NCBI GenBank assembly: GCA_951812925.1
Contig: OX638372.1
Span: forward strand, 54,806,028 to 54,870,027
DNA: 64,000 nt
Reading direction: 5' to 3'
Origin: Calliopum simillimum
Lineage: Eukaryota; Arthropoda; Insecta; Diptera; Lauxaniidae
Each line of letters starts with the position of its first letter. Position 1 is the first letter of the stretch. A model generated the notes under the pieces. It was not told the DNA's origin. It did no database searches and was given only the letters and a program-made list of their open reading frames with translations. The position numbers and the translations under genes are program-made. Of this stretch, positions 1 through 10,875 are shown piece after piece.

Positions 1-85
1 ACCACACTGACATTAGCAGAAAAACGCCCATTTCTAACATAGTAAGGGAACTGTCACAAATTTTTGTTTTGCGTGTGTATTAATA

Positions 86-1587
86 CAGTGTAGGAAAAAA
101 TAATAGGGACACACATGTCATTATAACGCATGTAAAAATAGTATTTTTCTCTGCAGACAGTTTTTGGTGGAATCCACAGTAAAGTTACGTTATGCAACGG
201 GACTTAAAAACGAAAATCCCAGTTTATTAGCTGATATTGTCAATTCGAAAAAACTATAAAAATTGTTCACATTTCGTTTTGGGACTGGAAAAATAATAGG
301 GACAAAACATGATTTTAAGTGTTAGGTTCCTGTTATAGAGCTTGTTGATTTAAAAGTGTTAAGTTGTGTATTATTGTAGTGAAATAATGTTAAATATTTG
401 CCTGTGCAATTTGATAGATTACAGCGAAATTTATACAAAACGGGTCGAGGAGTCTCTTGTACCGACAGGAGAAAATTAAATAGAATCTAAGGGTTGCGGG
501 TAAAACCATAAAGCAAATTGTAACTATAAAGAATTCCTCTGAGGCCATGATATTTAAAGCTTTGAAATCAGTTCCGGAAAAAGAAAAAAACCAACAAACC
601 TCAAGACAGTTCGATAACACTCTTGTGAGGCATTCGAAAAAAAATTAATTTCGTTTATCCACTGACCTCAAGCTGGCTCCAAGAGCTCCAGTTACAAGCC
701 TCACTGTAAGAAACAAGCTTCGAGAAGAAAGGTTGTGCGGCAGGAGTACAAGAAAAGTACACTTTTTAAGCCAAAAGAACATATCCCAGATAATTAATTT
801 CGCCACCAAGCTCAAGTTTTGCCAAAACTTAAAATCGGCTGTGGTTTGACGAAACTCAAATTTAGTTGTTTGGTTCTGGTGGTTGATTTTTTGTTAGATG
901 GCCTTAGAATGCAGCATTCGAAACCAGATACACTAGGCAGCAAGCTAAACATGGTGATGTGATATCATGATATGGGGTTAATTTTCGGCGGCAGGCTATG
1001 TTGACATCCTCTAATCAGTTATGCGGCCTTATATTGGAGAGAAAATTCCTTTGATCTGAGATGTCATGCATTGTTATGACCCCAAATATTCATCAAAGCT
1101 AGTGAAGCCATGAATGAATAAAAAAAAAAAAACCCATTGAGCATGTCTGGGGAGTACTTGGTTTTCATAAATCAAAAAAATAAAACCGATTTATTGTAAA
1201 AAATAAAAGAAGGTTGATACTCGACATTGGTTTAAATTTGTGCAAGTTTTATGGAATCTATGGAGATGCTTTAAGATACACTTAAAATGCAGGGAGCTTC
1301 GACCAAATATTGAACTGGTGATGTTTTAAAACTCGTGTAAGAACTAAAATAAGAGTTAATCCATAGCTAAATGACAAATGACGCTTGTCCCTATTATTTT
1401 TCCCAGGATGGAAACTAAGAATGTCGTGTATTTTTTTTATCCAAGGTCTTGAAGTCAATTACTTTTCAGTTTCTTTAAACTATACTAAAATTACCTCAAA
1501 TTGCATAATACATTTTCTAGAGTTACTGTTAAATGATTTAGTTGAAAATCTAAAAAATGCTTGTCCCTATTACTTTTTCCAACACTG
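86..1587 (+). pseudogene. Decayed Tc1-like DNA transposon with transposase remnants
   Basis: The ends are inverted repeats: left CAGTGTAGGAAAAA, followed by a run with ATAGGGACA; right TGTCCCTATTA and CCAACACTG. A TA dinucleotide flanks the left end, as expected for Tc1/mariner insertion. Between them, on the plus strand in several frames, are recognisable Tc1-type transposase pieces: a stretch like RLSTDLKLAPRAPVTSLTV then KLREERLCGRSTRK (about 655-760), a decayed KHGG-IMVWG block near 950-975, a DPK box near 1080 and a PIEH-VWG block near 1134-1155. Stops and frameshifts break every domain, so it cannot encode a working enzyme. Family identity rests on motif order, not on a database match. 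Confidence 0.75.
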
Positions 1588-1837
1588 CATATAGATTTTC
1601 ATATTATTTTCGTAAAGATGTGCATTACCGTATGACTTGCCAAGTCTAAATATACGACTGCATATTTTTTGTATTCTGGACGGGCAAAAAATATCTACGA
1701 ATTAGGTTACCGTTAAGGAGATATTCAATAAAAAATTCAATTTTTTACTCGCACATGTACAACATCACACTAATAACACACAGAGAACATAGAAAAAAAC
1801 GTCGAACAACGGTATTTTTGAAAAAACACAAACCATA

Positions 1838-2037
1838 TTAAATATAAACATTTTCGATGTATTTGGCAACGCCGAATCCTGTGTCACAATTGCTCTATCT
1901 TATATGGTTTTTGAGATATCTTTATCTCATAGTACAAAAACACGATTTTTGAGCTTAGGATGTCACAAAAACCATACAAGATAGAGGAATTGTGAGATTG
2001 GATTCAGCAATGCCAAGTACATCAAAAAAATATATTT
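1838..2037. repeat. Small foldback element (family J)
   Basis: Two arms of about 85 bp are inverted copies. The left arm carries GTATTTGGCAACGCCGAATC and CTATCTTATATGG; the right arm carries the complements CCATACAAGATAG and GATTGGATTCAGCAATGCC. The same module occurs near 18400-18560 and 50330-50450, and related sequence occurs inside the arms of family A foldbacks. No coding capacity; it is probably a non-autonomous DNA element. Confidence 0.6.
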
Positions 2038-2139
2038 TTGTTTTGGATGTTATGATATTTTTTAAAAATACCTTTTTTGACATTTTTCGAGGGGTGCCAC
2101 AAATTTATGATTTTAAAAATTTCCACATACTTTTAATTA

Positions 2140-2247
2140 AGGCCCCTATTGCGAATAGAAACGAAAATAATATTGTAATATAATTGTGCACATTAAAATA
2201 GAGAAATTATTTCCTTTCCATTCGTGTTTCTATTCGCAATAGGGGCC
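2140..2247. mobile_element. 108-bp MITE with near-perfect terminal inverted repeats
   Basis: The left end AGGCCCCTATTGCGAATAG is mirrored by the right end CTATTCGCAATAGGGGCCT, with about 50 bp between the arms. This is a typical non-autonomous hairpin element. No clear target duplication was found, so the superfamily is left open. Confidence 0.7.
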
Positions 2248-2824
2248 TAAACCTCGTTCCGGAGAACCGTGATTAGTTTGCGAGATACAGTGTTCTCAAG
2301 CAATTGTGTCAGCGTAGAACAAAAGTGAGCCAATTTTGGCTCACCTACAATAGCGCAAGAATATATCGATATTTTGCAAATTTCACAGAAGTACAACAAT
2401 CAATAGAAAAAAATTTGGGTGTTATTTTTTGAGTTCGTCAAAATTCCGCGGAATTAAAATATTTATGAAAAATTGTTTTTGTTGTAGTTCTCAGAAATTT
2501 TAAAAATTATTGAAATATTGTTGTAAACGAGCCACCAAAAAAAAAAAAAAAACAAAAAATAGTTTTTGTGATTGTTGTCCTTCGGGTAATGTAAAGTTGT
2601 AGTAAAAGCGCTGACTGCTCTTGGCTAAGTGATTTTAAAACGCTGACACCCTTGTTCTTAAGTATAAAAATAGTACTGCATGAAAAAAGCTGCAAGCCCA
2701 CTGTATGCCAAAATTTGTAGATATGTATCGAGTTACTTGTGCAGTATTATATTTTGAACATAAAAATTAAACGCAGTTTTAATGTAATATGCATACTAAT
2801 ACATACCTGTATTTTATTTTTTAG

Positions 2825-3913
2825 ATTAACTAACGAAATATCCCAACAAAAATTTTGCAGCAAATTGTTGATGACGTGCAAAAGGTACTTATAAATGTTT
2901 TTTTGAAGCATTTTTTTTTACCGTTTTTGATGAAAATAATTGGTCCGTGTTTATGAATTTATTTTGATTTATTCCTTTCCAATTACTGAATAAACTAGTT
3001 AAGCAATAAATTTAAAATAAGTGTACGAACGTATGTATAAAGAAATTAATTATCTTAATTTTATACTTTAGGAATGGAATGCCTACTGACATGAATCGTG
3101 AAAAAGTATTCAAAGGAACTTTTAGGTAATATTTGTTTTATAACTTAAGTTAGTATTTCAAAATGATGAAATTAATTGGTCCGTGTTTATGAATTTATAT
3201 TGATTTAAACAATTCCAATTACTGATATTTTTGCTTTTGATTGAAACCGATGGATCTGAACTCGCGTGATTCTTTCAATATGATCATCTGTACGGATAAC
3301 TACATAACCGATATTTGAAGTAGATAAGACCTGAGCAAATATTATTCCTCTTTATTTTCATTCAACTGCTTTGAATTCAGCTCTATTATTTTATTTCTCT
3401 ATGCCGTTCTAAGGCATGGCGTATTTTCTTTAAATAGTTTGAGGCATTACTACTTTCCTTCATCACAGTAAATATTTTGTGGTAGAATTTGTTTGTGCAA
3501 TGAGACCTGTTCCTCAAACGTTGCCTAGAAATGCTCGTGTAACTGGTTTTACGGGTTAGTGCTGACGAATCTTTTGCGTAAAACATAAGAACTCCTTTCT
3601 TTGAATAACGCGACATTTTCCTTTAGGATGATAATCACTAACATTTACTAGAAAAGCATTTCGTAAACCGGTTTCACCATCAAATCCCTAAATATTGAAT
3701 TTGTCAGTTACTTTACCAACCCCGTCGAGTACACAAAATATATGCATTTACCTTCCGCATACGATCCGCCAGTTTCAATAATTTATAATACATATTTTAA
3801 TATATATTTCATGTTTCTATTTTTTAATATTTCGATTTTGCAGGATAATATTTTGGCTTGCGATTGGAAGTTTTGGAAACTTGACAACAATAACAAATAT
3901 TGAACAAAGATGA
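2825..3913 (+). CDS. Possible spliced gene for a small membrane protein (unrecognised)
   Basis: Three stretches join in one open frame with good splice sites. Exon a is 2825-2884 (after a TTTTTTAG acceptor, donor AAAAG|GTACTT). Exon b is 3072-3125 (acceptor TACTTTAG, donor TTTAG|GTAATA). Exon c is 3844-3913 (acceptor TTTTGCAG, stop TGA). The phases match (1+57+2, 1+51+2, 1+66+stop). The reading is about 60 residues: LTNEISQQKFCSKLLMTCKR, then NGMPTDMNREKVFKGTFR, then a hydrophobic IIFWLAIGSFGNL segment. An upstream coding exon is needed; an ATG at 2704 with a weak phase-2 donor (AT|GTATCG) would supply MPKFVD. I do not recognise the family. Three matched phases in a row argue against chance, but the pieces are short and the gene could be a relic. 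Confidence 0.35.
3386..3616 (-). CDS. Small basic ORF of 76 residues, unrecognised
   Basis: A complete minus-strand frame starts MSRYSKKGVLMFYAKD after a purine-rich AAAGGAAA context and ends ALERHREIK-stop. AATAAA motifs lie at the stop codon and about 30 nt downstream on the same strand. The protein is rich in Lys, Arg and Ser, with no signal peptide or membrane segment. It lies inside the second intron of the possible plus-strand gene at 2825-3913. No family is recognised; chance cannot be excluded at this length in AT-rich DNA, although the composition is less AT-driven than most random frames here. Confidence 0.3.
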   Translation of the reverse strand: MSRYSKKGVLMFYAKDSSALTRKTSYTSISRQRLRNRSHCTNKFYHKIFTVMKESSNASNYLKKIRHALERHREIK

Positions 3914-4382
3914 GGGCTAATATCTCTTATTTATACTTAATTTTCTCAAATAAGAAGTAAAGTCTGTCTACAAGTTCACCACTTGTAACATAGCTTAAAC
4001 TGAAAAATTTTATATTTACGATAAAAAAATAATGTCTCAGAAAACATATTCAAAAGTGAAAGTTGTTCGTAATTTTGTTCCCCGGCCACAAAAACCATTA
4101 TGAAAACATTTTTTGGTTTAAAATTAAAATTGTTCAAAGTTTTATTTGGATTTTGAGCCGCTAAATACGAAATTTTTTCAATAAAAAACTATTTCTGTCA
4201 AAAGTTTTACTAAGGTAAATGTTTTAACGTCTCGATAACGTTAAGAACACATAGTTTTTTATATATGTATTACGCAAAACCTTATTTGGGAAAACTTGTT
4301 TAAGTAAGATTTATGTGCCGTGCCGCCTTACTTAGTGTTCATCAAGTCAGATTTTCTAATATTCTTTTCTACAGGTAAGAAA

Positions 4383-4740
4383 CAATTTTAAAAAAACTTT
4401 CCAAACAATTTACACATGATGATACATTTATAATTTAGTCTTCTTTTCCCGACATAAATTTTTGATGATATACATTTCCTGAAGATTATTATGAATGCTT
4501 GCTTAAAAGTTGATGAATTTATGTATTCATAAATTTTACTTTTGTTTTGTTTCAGGTATGTCTACAAGATTTTCTAAACAATTTACACATGATGATACAC
4601 ATTTATAATTTAGTCTTCTTTTCCCGACATAAATTTTTGATGATAAACATTTTCTGAAGATTATTATGAATGCTTGCTTAAAACTTAATGAATTTATGTA
4701 TTCATAAATTTTACTTTTGTTTTGTTTCAGGTATGTCTAC
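4383..4740 (+). repeat. Tandem duplication (about 175 bp) ending in joined acceptor/donor motifs
   Basis: Two direct copies, sharing CAATTTACACATGATGATAC and TTCTTTTCCCGACATAAATT, repeat with a 175-181 bp period. Each copy ends in a pyrimidine tract followed directly by CAG|GTATGTCTAC (junctions at 4555/4556 and 4730/4731). A third, unduplicated site TTCTTTTCTACAG|GTAAGA lies just upstream at 4374/4375. The joined acceptor-donor arrangement is discussed as a finding. Confidence 0.7.
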
Positions 4741-4844
4741 AATTCCGTATGGATTAACCATGTGTGATGAAATATGTAACACTTTAAGTTTTATCAATAA
4801 ATACTCACATTAAAATACATTTGCTGTTTTATTTTCTTTGCCCC

Positions 4845-5330
4845 TCAAGAGACGTTCTTCAAGACATAATCATAGATGTTAGGCACTATCCTATACTCCC
4901 TAGGAGTTGAAGGATAAATACATACAGTTAAATTTCCAAAGGCAAATTGCTTAACTTTGATTAAAAACGTAAGTTGTAAGGGAACACCTATCAATGCAAA
5001 TCTAGCCGGTAGATGAAAGCTGACCAAGGATATTTTCTTAAAATAAAACCATTCACTGTTGGAAGGAATATTTGCAATTTCTGTTGGTGAAATTCTATTA
5101 AATCGGCTAAGTGATCACGCAAATTTTTGGGAGCATCAATTGAAAATAACAAAAAGGTTAAAGAGCTGTGCTCTGCTTTCGAAGAGGGTATTATAGAACA
5201 TGCTGCGAAAGTGGAATTACTGACAAATTGGATAAAGTGACATAAGTCACTCATAAAAATCAACTGATTGAAGTCTTTTATTAAGGACTTGCTTTGAACT
5301 TAGCATTTATTTTAGCTCAAAGGACCTTTT
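4845..5330 (-). pseudogene. Unrecognised coding relic in two overlapping frames
   Basis: On the minus strand one frame (about 5320 down to 4991) reads through a protein-like stretch, including LRDHLADLIEFHQQKLQIFL and PTVNGFILRKYPWS. A second frame (5027 to 4845) continues with RFALIGVPLQLTF and YPSTPREYRIVPNIYDYV. The composition looks like real protein in both. The overlap contains no plausible intron: the only GT-AG pair I found is 37 nt, and joining it gives an early stop. A frameshifted exon or gene fragment is the simplest reading. I cannot name the family. Confidence 0.3.
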
Positions 5331-5589
5331 AATTGTTTTCGTACGACTTATAACTCTGGAGATATCCTTGTTCAAAATTTAAAAAAAAAATAGTAAATTG
5401 TACATGCTGCTTAGAAGTAAGCACAGTGATGAGTTGAGCTTAAAATTACGATAACTCATGAACGGTGAGTCACACATTAAAAGTAAAAAAAGTTATTTAT
5501 AGGGAATTAATTGCACTAAGCTCAATATTGTTTTTTCGTATGAGATAGTTTCGGAGGTATTTTTTTAACAAGCCTGAAATTAATTTAAT

Positions 5590-7519
5590 ATATGAATGGG
5601 TTTTTTTGAAAGTGGAATAAGTCCACTTTTTCATAAACTGAGATATTGAAGGGTTTGCGTACGACTCAATTTAAAAATATTGGCAAGCGCTATTTAACTG
5701 GTGTTAAGTGTTTACCACTGTAAATTTACCAAATTTTGTTATGCTGTAAAAATTTTTACAGGTGTCATAGAAAATAGTCGAGTTTTTTGGTCTGAATGGA
5801 CTTATTCCACTTTCATTTATAATAAATTTAAAAATTTGTTATACTTTTGTATGACTTATTCCATTTTTACTCACAAAATATTTTGTAAATTAAAGCAAAG
5901 GAAAATTAAAACTTAGAAAAATTTTACTTCAAAAACTGTTGTTGTTTTTTTTTCTCTTATTTTTGCCCAAATAGGGCTCTGGGAAATAATTACAACAATA
6001 ACAAAAACAAAAAGTTCTTGTCGGACCTACTTTCGGAGGTATAGCCATCGGAAGATCGAGATATATCTTTTATAAAAACTGTTATAAGTTGGGAACCCCT
6101 AAAAGGATTTCAATAATGTTAGTGTCATACGAAAGATATATTAATTTGCTATAAAATCAACCCGAAAAAATTTTTAATGCGAGTGGTGGTTATGGAGATA
6201 TTGCAAATTTCCAGAAATTTTGATATTTTTTTTTTTTTTTTAAAGCACTATTTTTCCAAAAACTGTATTATTAACGCATATTTTTAGTAACATAATATGA
6301 AAGCCCAATTTATTTCCTTTCATCTAACATGTAATTTGTACCTGATTTCTTGCACTAGCATACTTTTTTTTATAGGAAAACAAAAAAGTAAACTAAAGAA
6401 ATTTTCATGAAATTTTGCAAAACATTACAAGAACAACAATAATACCAGCAACAACAACAACAAAAATAACAATAACAACAATAACGATGTTTTTGCATAG
6501 TTTTCGATCAATTCCGATTCCTGTAGACTTTTCGATGCTTTTCAATAACTTTTTTGTTTTCCTATAAAAAAAAATTTGTAATGCAAGAAATCAGGTACAA
6601 ATTACATGTTGAATGAAAAGAAATAAATTGAGCTTTCATTTTATGTTACTAAAACTATGCGTTAATGACACAGTTTTTGGAAAAATAGTGCTTTAAAAAA
6701 AAAAATCAAAATTTTCGTGAAATTTGCAATATCTCTAAAACCCCCACTCGCATTAAAAATTTTTTCAGGTTGATTTTATAGCAAATTAATATATCTTTCG
6801 TATGACACTAACATTATTGAAATCCTTTCAGGGGTTCCCAACTTATAATAGTTTTTATAAAAGATATATCTCGATCTTCCGATGGCTATATCTCCGAAAG
6901 TAGGTCCGACAAGAACTTTTTGTTGTTGTTGTTGTTGTTGTTGTTGTAATAGTTTCCCAGAGCCCTATTTGGGCAAAAATAAAAGAAAAAAAAACAACAA
7001 CAGTTTTTAAAGTAAAATTTTTCTAAGTTTTAATTTTCCTTTGCTTTAATTTACAAAATATTTTGTGAGTAAAAATGGAATAAGTCATACAAAAGTATAA
7101 CAAATTTTTAAATTTATTATAAATGAAAGTGGAATAAGTCCATTCAGACCAAAAAAACTCGACTATTTTCTATTACACCTGTAAAAATTTTTACAGCATA
7201 ACAAAATTTGGTAAATTTACAGTGGTAAACACTTAACACCAGTTAAATAGCGCTTGCCAATATTTTTAAATTGAATTAAAAGCAATATCTTCTGTGTAGC
7301 AGTAGATGAAAAAATGGACTTATTCCACTTTCAAAAAAATCATTTTTGTAAAAATGCTTTTCATGAAAAGTTCTTTTGAGTAATTTATGATGAAATCGTG
7401 GTCTAACGAGTCTGTAATTTTCAATATAAATAGAGGACGTATACAGCTAGCTATAACTACCATAAACTCAATTTTTCTGGAATTGGACTTATTCCACTTT
7501 CAAATAAACCCATTCATAT
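5590..7519. mobile_element. Large foldback element (1.9-kb palindrome)
   Basis: The two halves are inverted copies of each other: ATATGAATGGGTTT at the left end and AAACCCATTCATAT at the right end. Many internal landmarks are mirrored, for example AAAGTGGAATAAGTCC, the TCGGACCTACTTTCGGAG block near 6025 and 6895, and TATATTAATTTGCT near 6140 and 6780. The centre (about 6420-6530) holds a CAA-rich spacer. A second CAA-type microsatellite lies at 6918-6950 in the right arm only. The right arm carries extra sequence around 7265-7490. No coding sequence was found. Confidence 0.85.
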
Positions 7520-7745
7520 CTAAATGTAACCGTTAATGAGATATTTGTAAACTGATTTTGGACGCCATTTTTCCAATATGGCGGCGCGAGCGAACATGAT
7601 TCGTGGTAGTAAAGTAGAAATTCTGAAAGAGCACATCGAAATCTATGAAATAACTCATTTTCAAAACTTTCCAGGTAAAACTACCAAATGATTGTAAATA
7701 CTATTAGTTAGTCGTAGTTAATTTTTAAATTAGAACTACTTTTTC

Positions 7746-7751
7746 TTTATT
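7746..7751 (-). promoter_or_regulatory. Candidate polyadenylation signal for B9D1
   Basis: AATAAA on the minus strand, 184 nt downstream of the B9D1 stop codon. It is the first such hexamer I found after the stop. Confidence 0.4.
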
Positions 7752-7934
7752 TGTACAAATTTTGATGAAATTCTGAATGATCCTAGAAAGGCCTTGGTGC
7801 TTTAGTTATATCCAACACTAGTAAAACACATGTATTCCACGTCGGGGAGGATGAAAAATGCTTCAAACTTATAAATTGTTAAATCATACAAATGCTGCAG
7901 AAAAGTTAGCAAATAAGTCAGTTGAAAACTGGAT

Positions 7935-8661
7935 CTATCCATCACTTTGTTGTCCCCAATCATAACCTAGTTTAGAGCCTCCCCTCGAAATAGTATTTAA
8001 TCGCATAATTATTTCGCCATATGATTCAGTCGATAAACCTAAAACAAATAAGTATAGTACGATGAGCTGAGATTTCGAAAGCTGTTAAAGCGATAAAAAT
8101 GGGTATACCATTTATCTAACCTTTATTTTTGGATCCCTCCGCCAGGATTGATGGGTTTTTCAATTCAGGGTTTTTGTCTGAAATCCAGTTAGCCACTTCG
8201 GAAAGTGAATTTGAACATTTTGGCAGTATTATAGGTGCTCGAATTTCTTTTGCAGCTTGTGTTCCTATAACTGGTATATGTAAGCGGCAATAACCTAGTG
8301 AAGTCTCCACCCCCCAACAGTTTTTACCATAGACGGACAGAATCATTTGTGGCCCTAAAATCAATATACGAACAATTACGAAATTTCTCATATTACAGTT
8401 CTTACATCCGAATGGACTGGTACTATTATAAGTGAGCTCAATCGGCATATTGAAGACAATGTTGTCATTAAGGGATCCACTCTTGTTAATCACTGACTGA
8501 GTGATGCCGCTTTGCATTCCAGTAACCAATTCCCAATCGGGCCCTGCAACGACTTCATAACGGCACAAGAGTTCCGATGCATCAGGACCAAGCGGAAATC
8601 TAGCAGATTCGATTTGTCCAGTTACAAAAATACTGAAATAACTCGCAGAAGATGAATTCAT
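7935..8661 (-). CDS. B9D1: B9 domain-containing protein 1 (B9D1), ciliary transition zone
   Basis: Complete gene in three exons on the minus strand: 8661-8406, 8354-8121 and 8038-7935, giving 197 residues (human protein 204). Introns are 8405-8355 (51 nt) and 8120-8039 (82 nt), both GT-AG with matched phases. The protein starts MNSSSASYFSIFVTGQIES. It keeps B9/C2-type landmarks: GQIESARFPLG, CRYEVVAGPDWE, GITQS, FNMPIELTYNSTSPFGW, QMILSVYGKNCWG, then LGY and the C-terminal KLGYD. Splicing the first intron restores W86 of the conserved PFGWPQ motif, which confirms it. B9D1 acts with B9D2, MKS1 and tectonic proteins in the MKS module that gates the cilium base. In flies this means sensory neurons and spermatocytes. 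Orthology is inferred from motif recall, not alignment. Confidence 0.93.
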
Positions 8662-8963
8662 TTTAAATTTATTTTGTTTTTGTTTTAACGTTACTCATTA
8701 AACTTGTTGTATAAAATGATACTATGGCAACCCCAATTTGGCTTTTTACACGATAAGTCTATCCATCAAACTGGTCATCAATATGTCAGTCCTAGTCCGT
8801 GTTTTCATGTTCAATGAACTTTCAATATTTAGTACAGCTTTGTACACCGAAGAGGACACAAAGCCATAGCGGAAAAAATTGTTATGTTGGAAATTGATAT
8901 ACTGATGGAAATAACAGAAATTAATTAATAAAAAAATAGTGGAAACATCAAAATATATACTGA

Positions 8964-9097
8964 GGAGACTCCTGAAAACGTGTAAATGCCTCGAAAACCT
9001 CGTAAACTCGTAAAAGTTGTCAAAATCAATACAAAATTTGACAGTTTTATGAGTTTACGAGGTTTTCGAGGCTTTTACAAGTTTTCAGGAATCGCCT
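8964..9097. mobile_element. Short hairpin MITE
   Basis: The left arm holds CTCCTGAAAACGTGTAAATG and CTCGAAAACCTCGTAAACTC. The right arm holds the complements GAGTTTACGAGGTTTTCGAG and CAAGTTTTCAGGA. About 30 bp separate the arms. It lies about 300 bp upstream of B9D1. Confidence 0.7.
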
Positions 9098-9410
9098 TAC
9101 TATAAATTTATTTAAATGGCCCATAAAACTAAATCATATTTGCAAGCAGCACCGTGCGTAGGATTTGCTCCTGGGGGGTTTTTCACACAAAAAAACGTAT
9201 GTACGGGCCTGTTTGCAAGCTATTTTCATTTCCGCACTATGAGCACTCTTTAGGGCTGTTCGCACTTTCAAATTTTGTAATTTTTAATTTGATGAATTTG
9301 AATTTGTTTGGCATCACTAATTTTAAGCTCTGGATGTACACACAATCAAATCACTGCCATACCTAAATTGGAGCGTCAGCCTTATATTATTGTCAAAAAT
9401 TTCTCATGTA

Positions 9411-10106
9411 CAGTGAAAGCTCACTAATCCGACTTAATGATTGCAGACCCCAATTCGGATTAACGATATATTCGGATTACTGGAGAGGCTTTTTTGATGC
9501 ATAATGCTTATTTAAAATAACGCTATATTCGAAAATACAAGTCAAGATTTCAAAACAAAAACACAATAGACACAAAACATCCCAACAGAAAATTTCGATG
9601 CGAATCGCCAAGATGCAATAGCGATGCGCGTCCTTCTCGCATCTAAAGAGCTGATTGGTATGCGCATATTTTCTGCGCTATAGGTAGCGAGAGCGAAGCG
9701 CATCCAAAGAGCATTTCTGAATGCGAGAGCGATGCGCATCCAAAGAGCATTTAGGGTAGCGAGAAAGAAGCGCGTTCCTTCCAATGACAAGCCAATGTTA
9801 ATTTCAGCGCTTTTGGATACGAGAGAGATGCGCTTCACTGTTGCTTTGGAGCGCTTCAGAAGCGCTATTGATGCGCTCCATTCCCCATTGGGATAAACAT
9901 GTACTTATGTACATACACAATATCTCAATGAATTTTATTCTTGCTTTCGTTAAAAACAGAAAAAACAGAAGAATAAAAAAAAAATAAAGATTCGGATTAC
10001 AGAGCTGCAATCAATGCGGAGTATAGAGTATGTAACGCGTCATAAATTCAATTCGAATTACTGGATAATTCGGATTACACTCCTTCCGATTAGCGAGCTT
10101 TCACTG
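9411..10106. mobile_element. pogo/Tigger-like non-autonomous element
   Basis: Ends CAGTGAAAGCTCACTAATCC and CGATTAGCGAGCTTTCACTG are inverted repeats, each flanked by TA. The CAGT... end with an AATCCGA core and TA duplication fits the pogo/Tigger group of the Tc1/mariner superfamily. Internal subterminal copies of TTCGGATTA/TAATCCGAA occur at both ends. No transposase frame remains. Confidence 0.65.
9590..9890. repeat. GC-rich degenerate tandem motif inside the pogo-like element
   Basis: A 300-bp block repeats GAGAGCGATGCGCATCCAAA and variants (GCGAAGCGCATCC, GATGCGCTTC, GAAGCGCTATTGATGCGC) four or more times at irregular spacing. It is much richer in GC than the surrounding DNA. Minus-strand open frames here are low-complexity products of the repeat. 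Confidence 0.6.
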
Positions 10107-10875
10107 TACATACAATTTGTATGGCACATACCGAAATTGACAACGCCCAGCTATTCGAATTTCCAATTTTGACAAAGCGTTATGGAGTGAAGTTAGCTGC
10201 AGAAAAGTAAAAAAAGAAACAACAATATGAATTTGACAAACAAATGACTTCAACGCAACGCTCTTTATTTCGGTATGGCGCTTGACGCTTTTGTGTAACG
10301 TTATATAACGCAACGCCTGACGCTCCAATTTAGGTATGGCAGTTACTCTTCAAAATTTAGTTTTGCTTTGTACGCCGATGAGGTAAGATCGCAAAGCGTA
10401 TAAATTCTGACACGAAACTGATTTTTAAAATGTAGTGGAAATACCATAAATGAAGTTTTATTTGCAGAAATATATTGAACTAAAAATTATTTTGTTGCAT
10501 CTTAAATTACAAATGTATGTCCAAATTGGCTAAGAAGTTATTAATAATAGAATTAAATTATTTAATCTTTCTTTCAACCACAACCTTATTAAAAATAATG
10601 AAAACAACTCTTATAGCAGAAAAACAAATCATGTTCCTCTTTAATTTCATCATCCGAGCGATGTATGTACACTCGTTGAAATTTTTTTTTTGAAATGAAA
10701 TTACGCATACAGAAAAATGTATTTTTTTACGGTAAAATTAGTGATGCCAAACAAATTCGAGTTCATCAAACTAAAAACTACAAAATTTAAAAGTGCGAAC
10801 AGCCCTAAAGAGTGTTCATCGTGCGGAAATGGAAATAGATTGCTAATATTTTTTTGTAATTTGATGGCCTGTACA

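Larger units (their letters stand above)
9353..10343. mobile_element. Middle element (family K) interrupted by a pogo-like MITE
   Basis: Terminal inverted repeats: ACTGCCATACCTAAATTGGA at the left and TCCAATTTAGGTATGGCAGT at the right. The left arm is cut shortly after its start by the element beginning at 9411; sequence resumes after 10106 with GTATGGCACATACCGAAATT. Not coding. Confidence 0.7.
9196..10875. mobile_element. Outer foldback (family L) split by nested insertions
   Basis: Left arm (about 9196-9325) and right arm (about 10735-10875) are inverted copies. Examples are CTCTTTAGGGCTGTTCGCAC against GTGCGAACAGCCCTAAAGAG, and TTTGGCATCACTAATTTTA against TAAAATTAGTGATGCCAAA. The space between the arms holds the family K element and the pogo-like element, so this is the oldest layer of a three-level nest. 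Confidence 0.75.
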
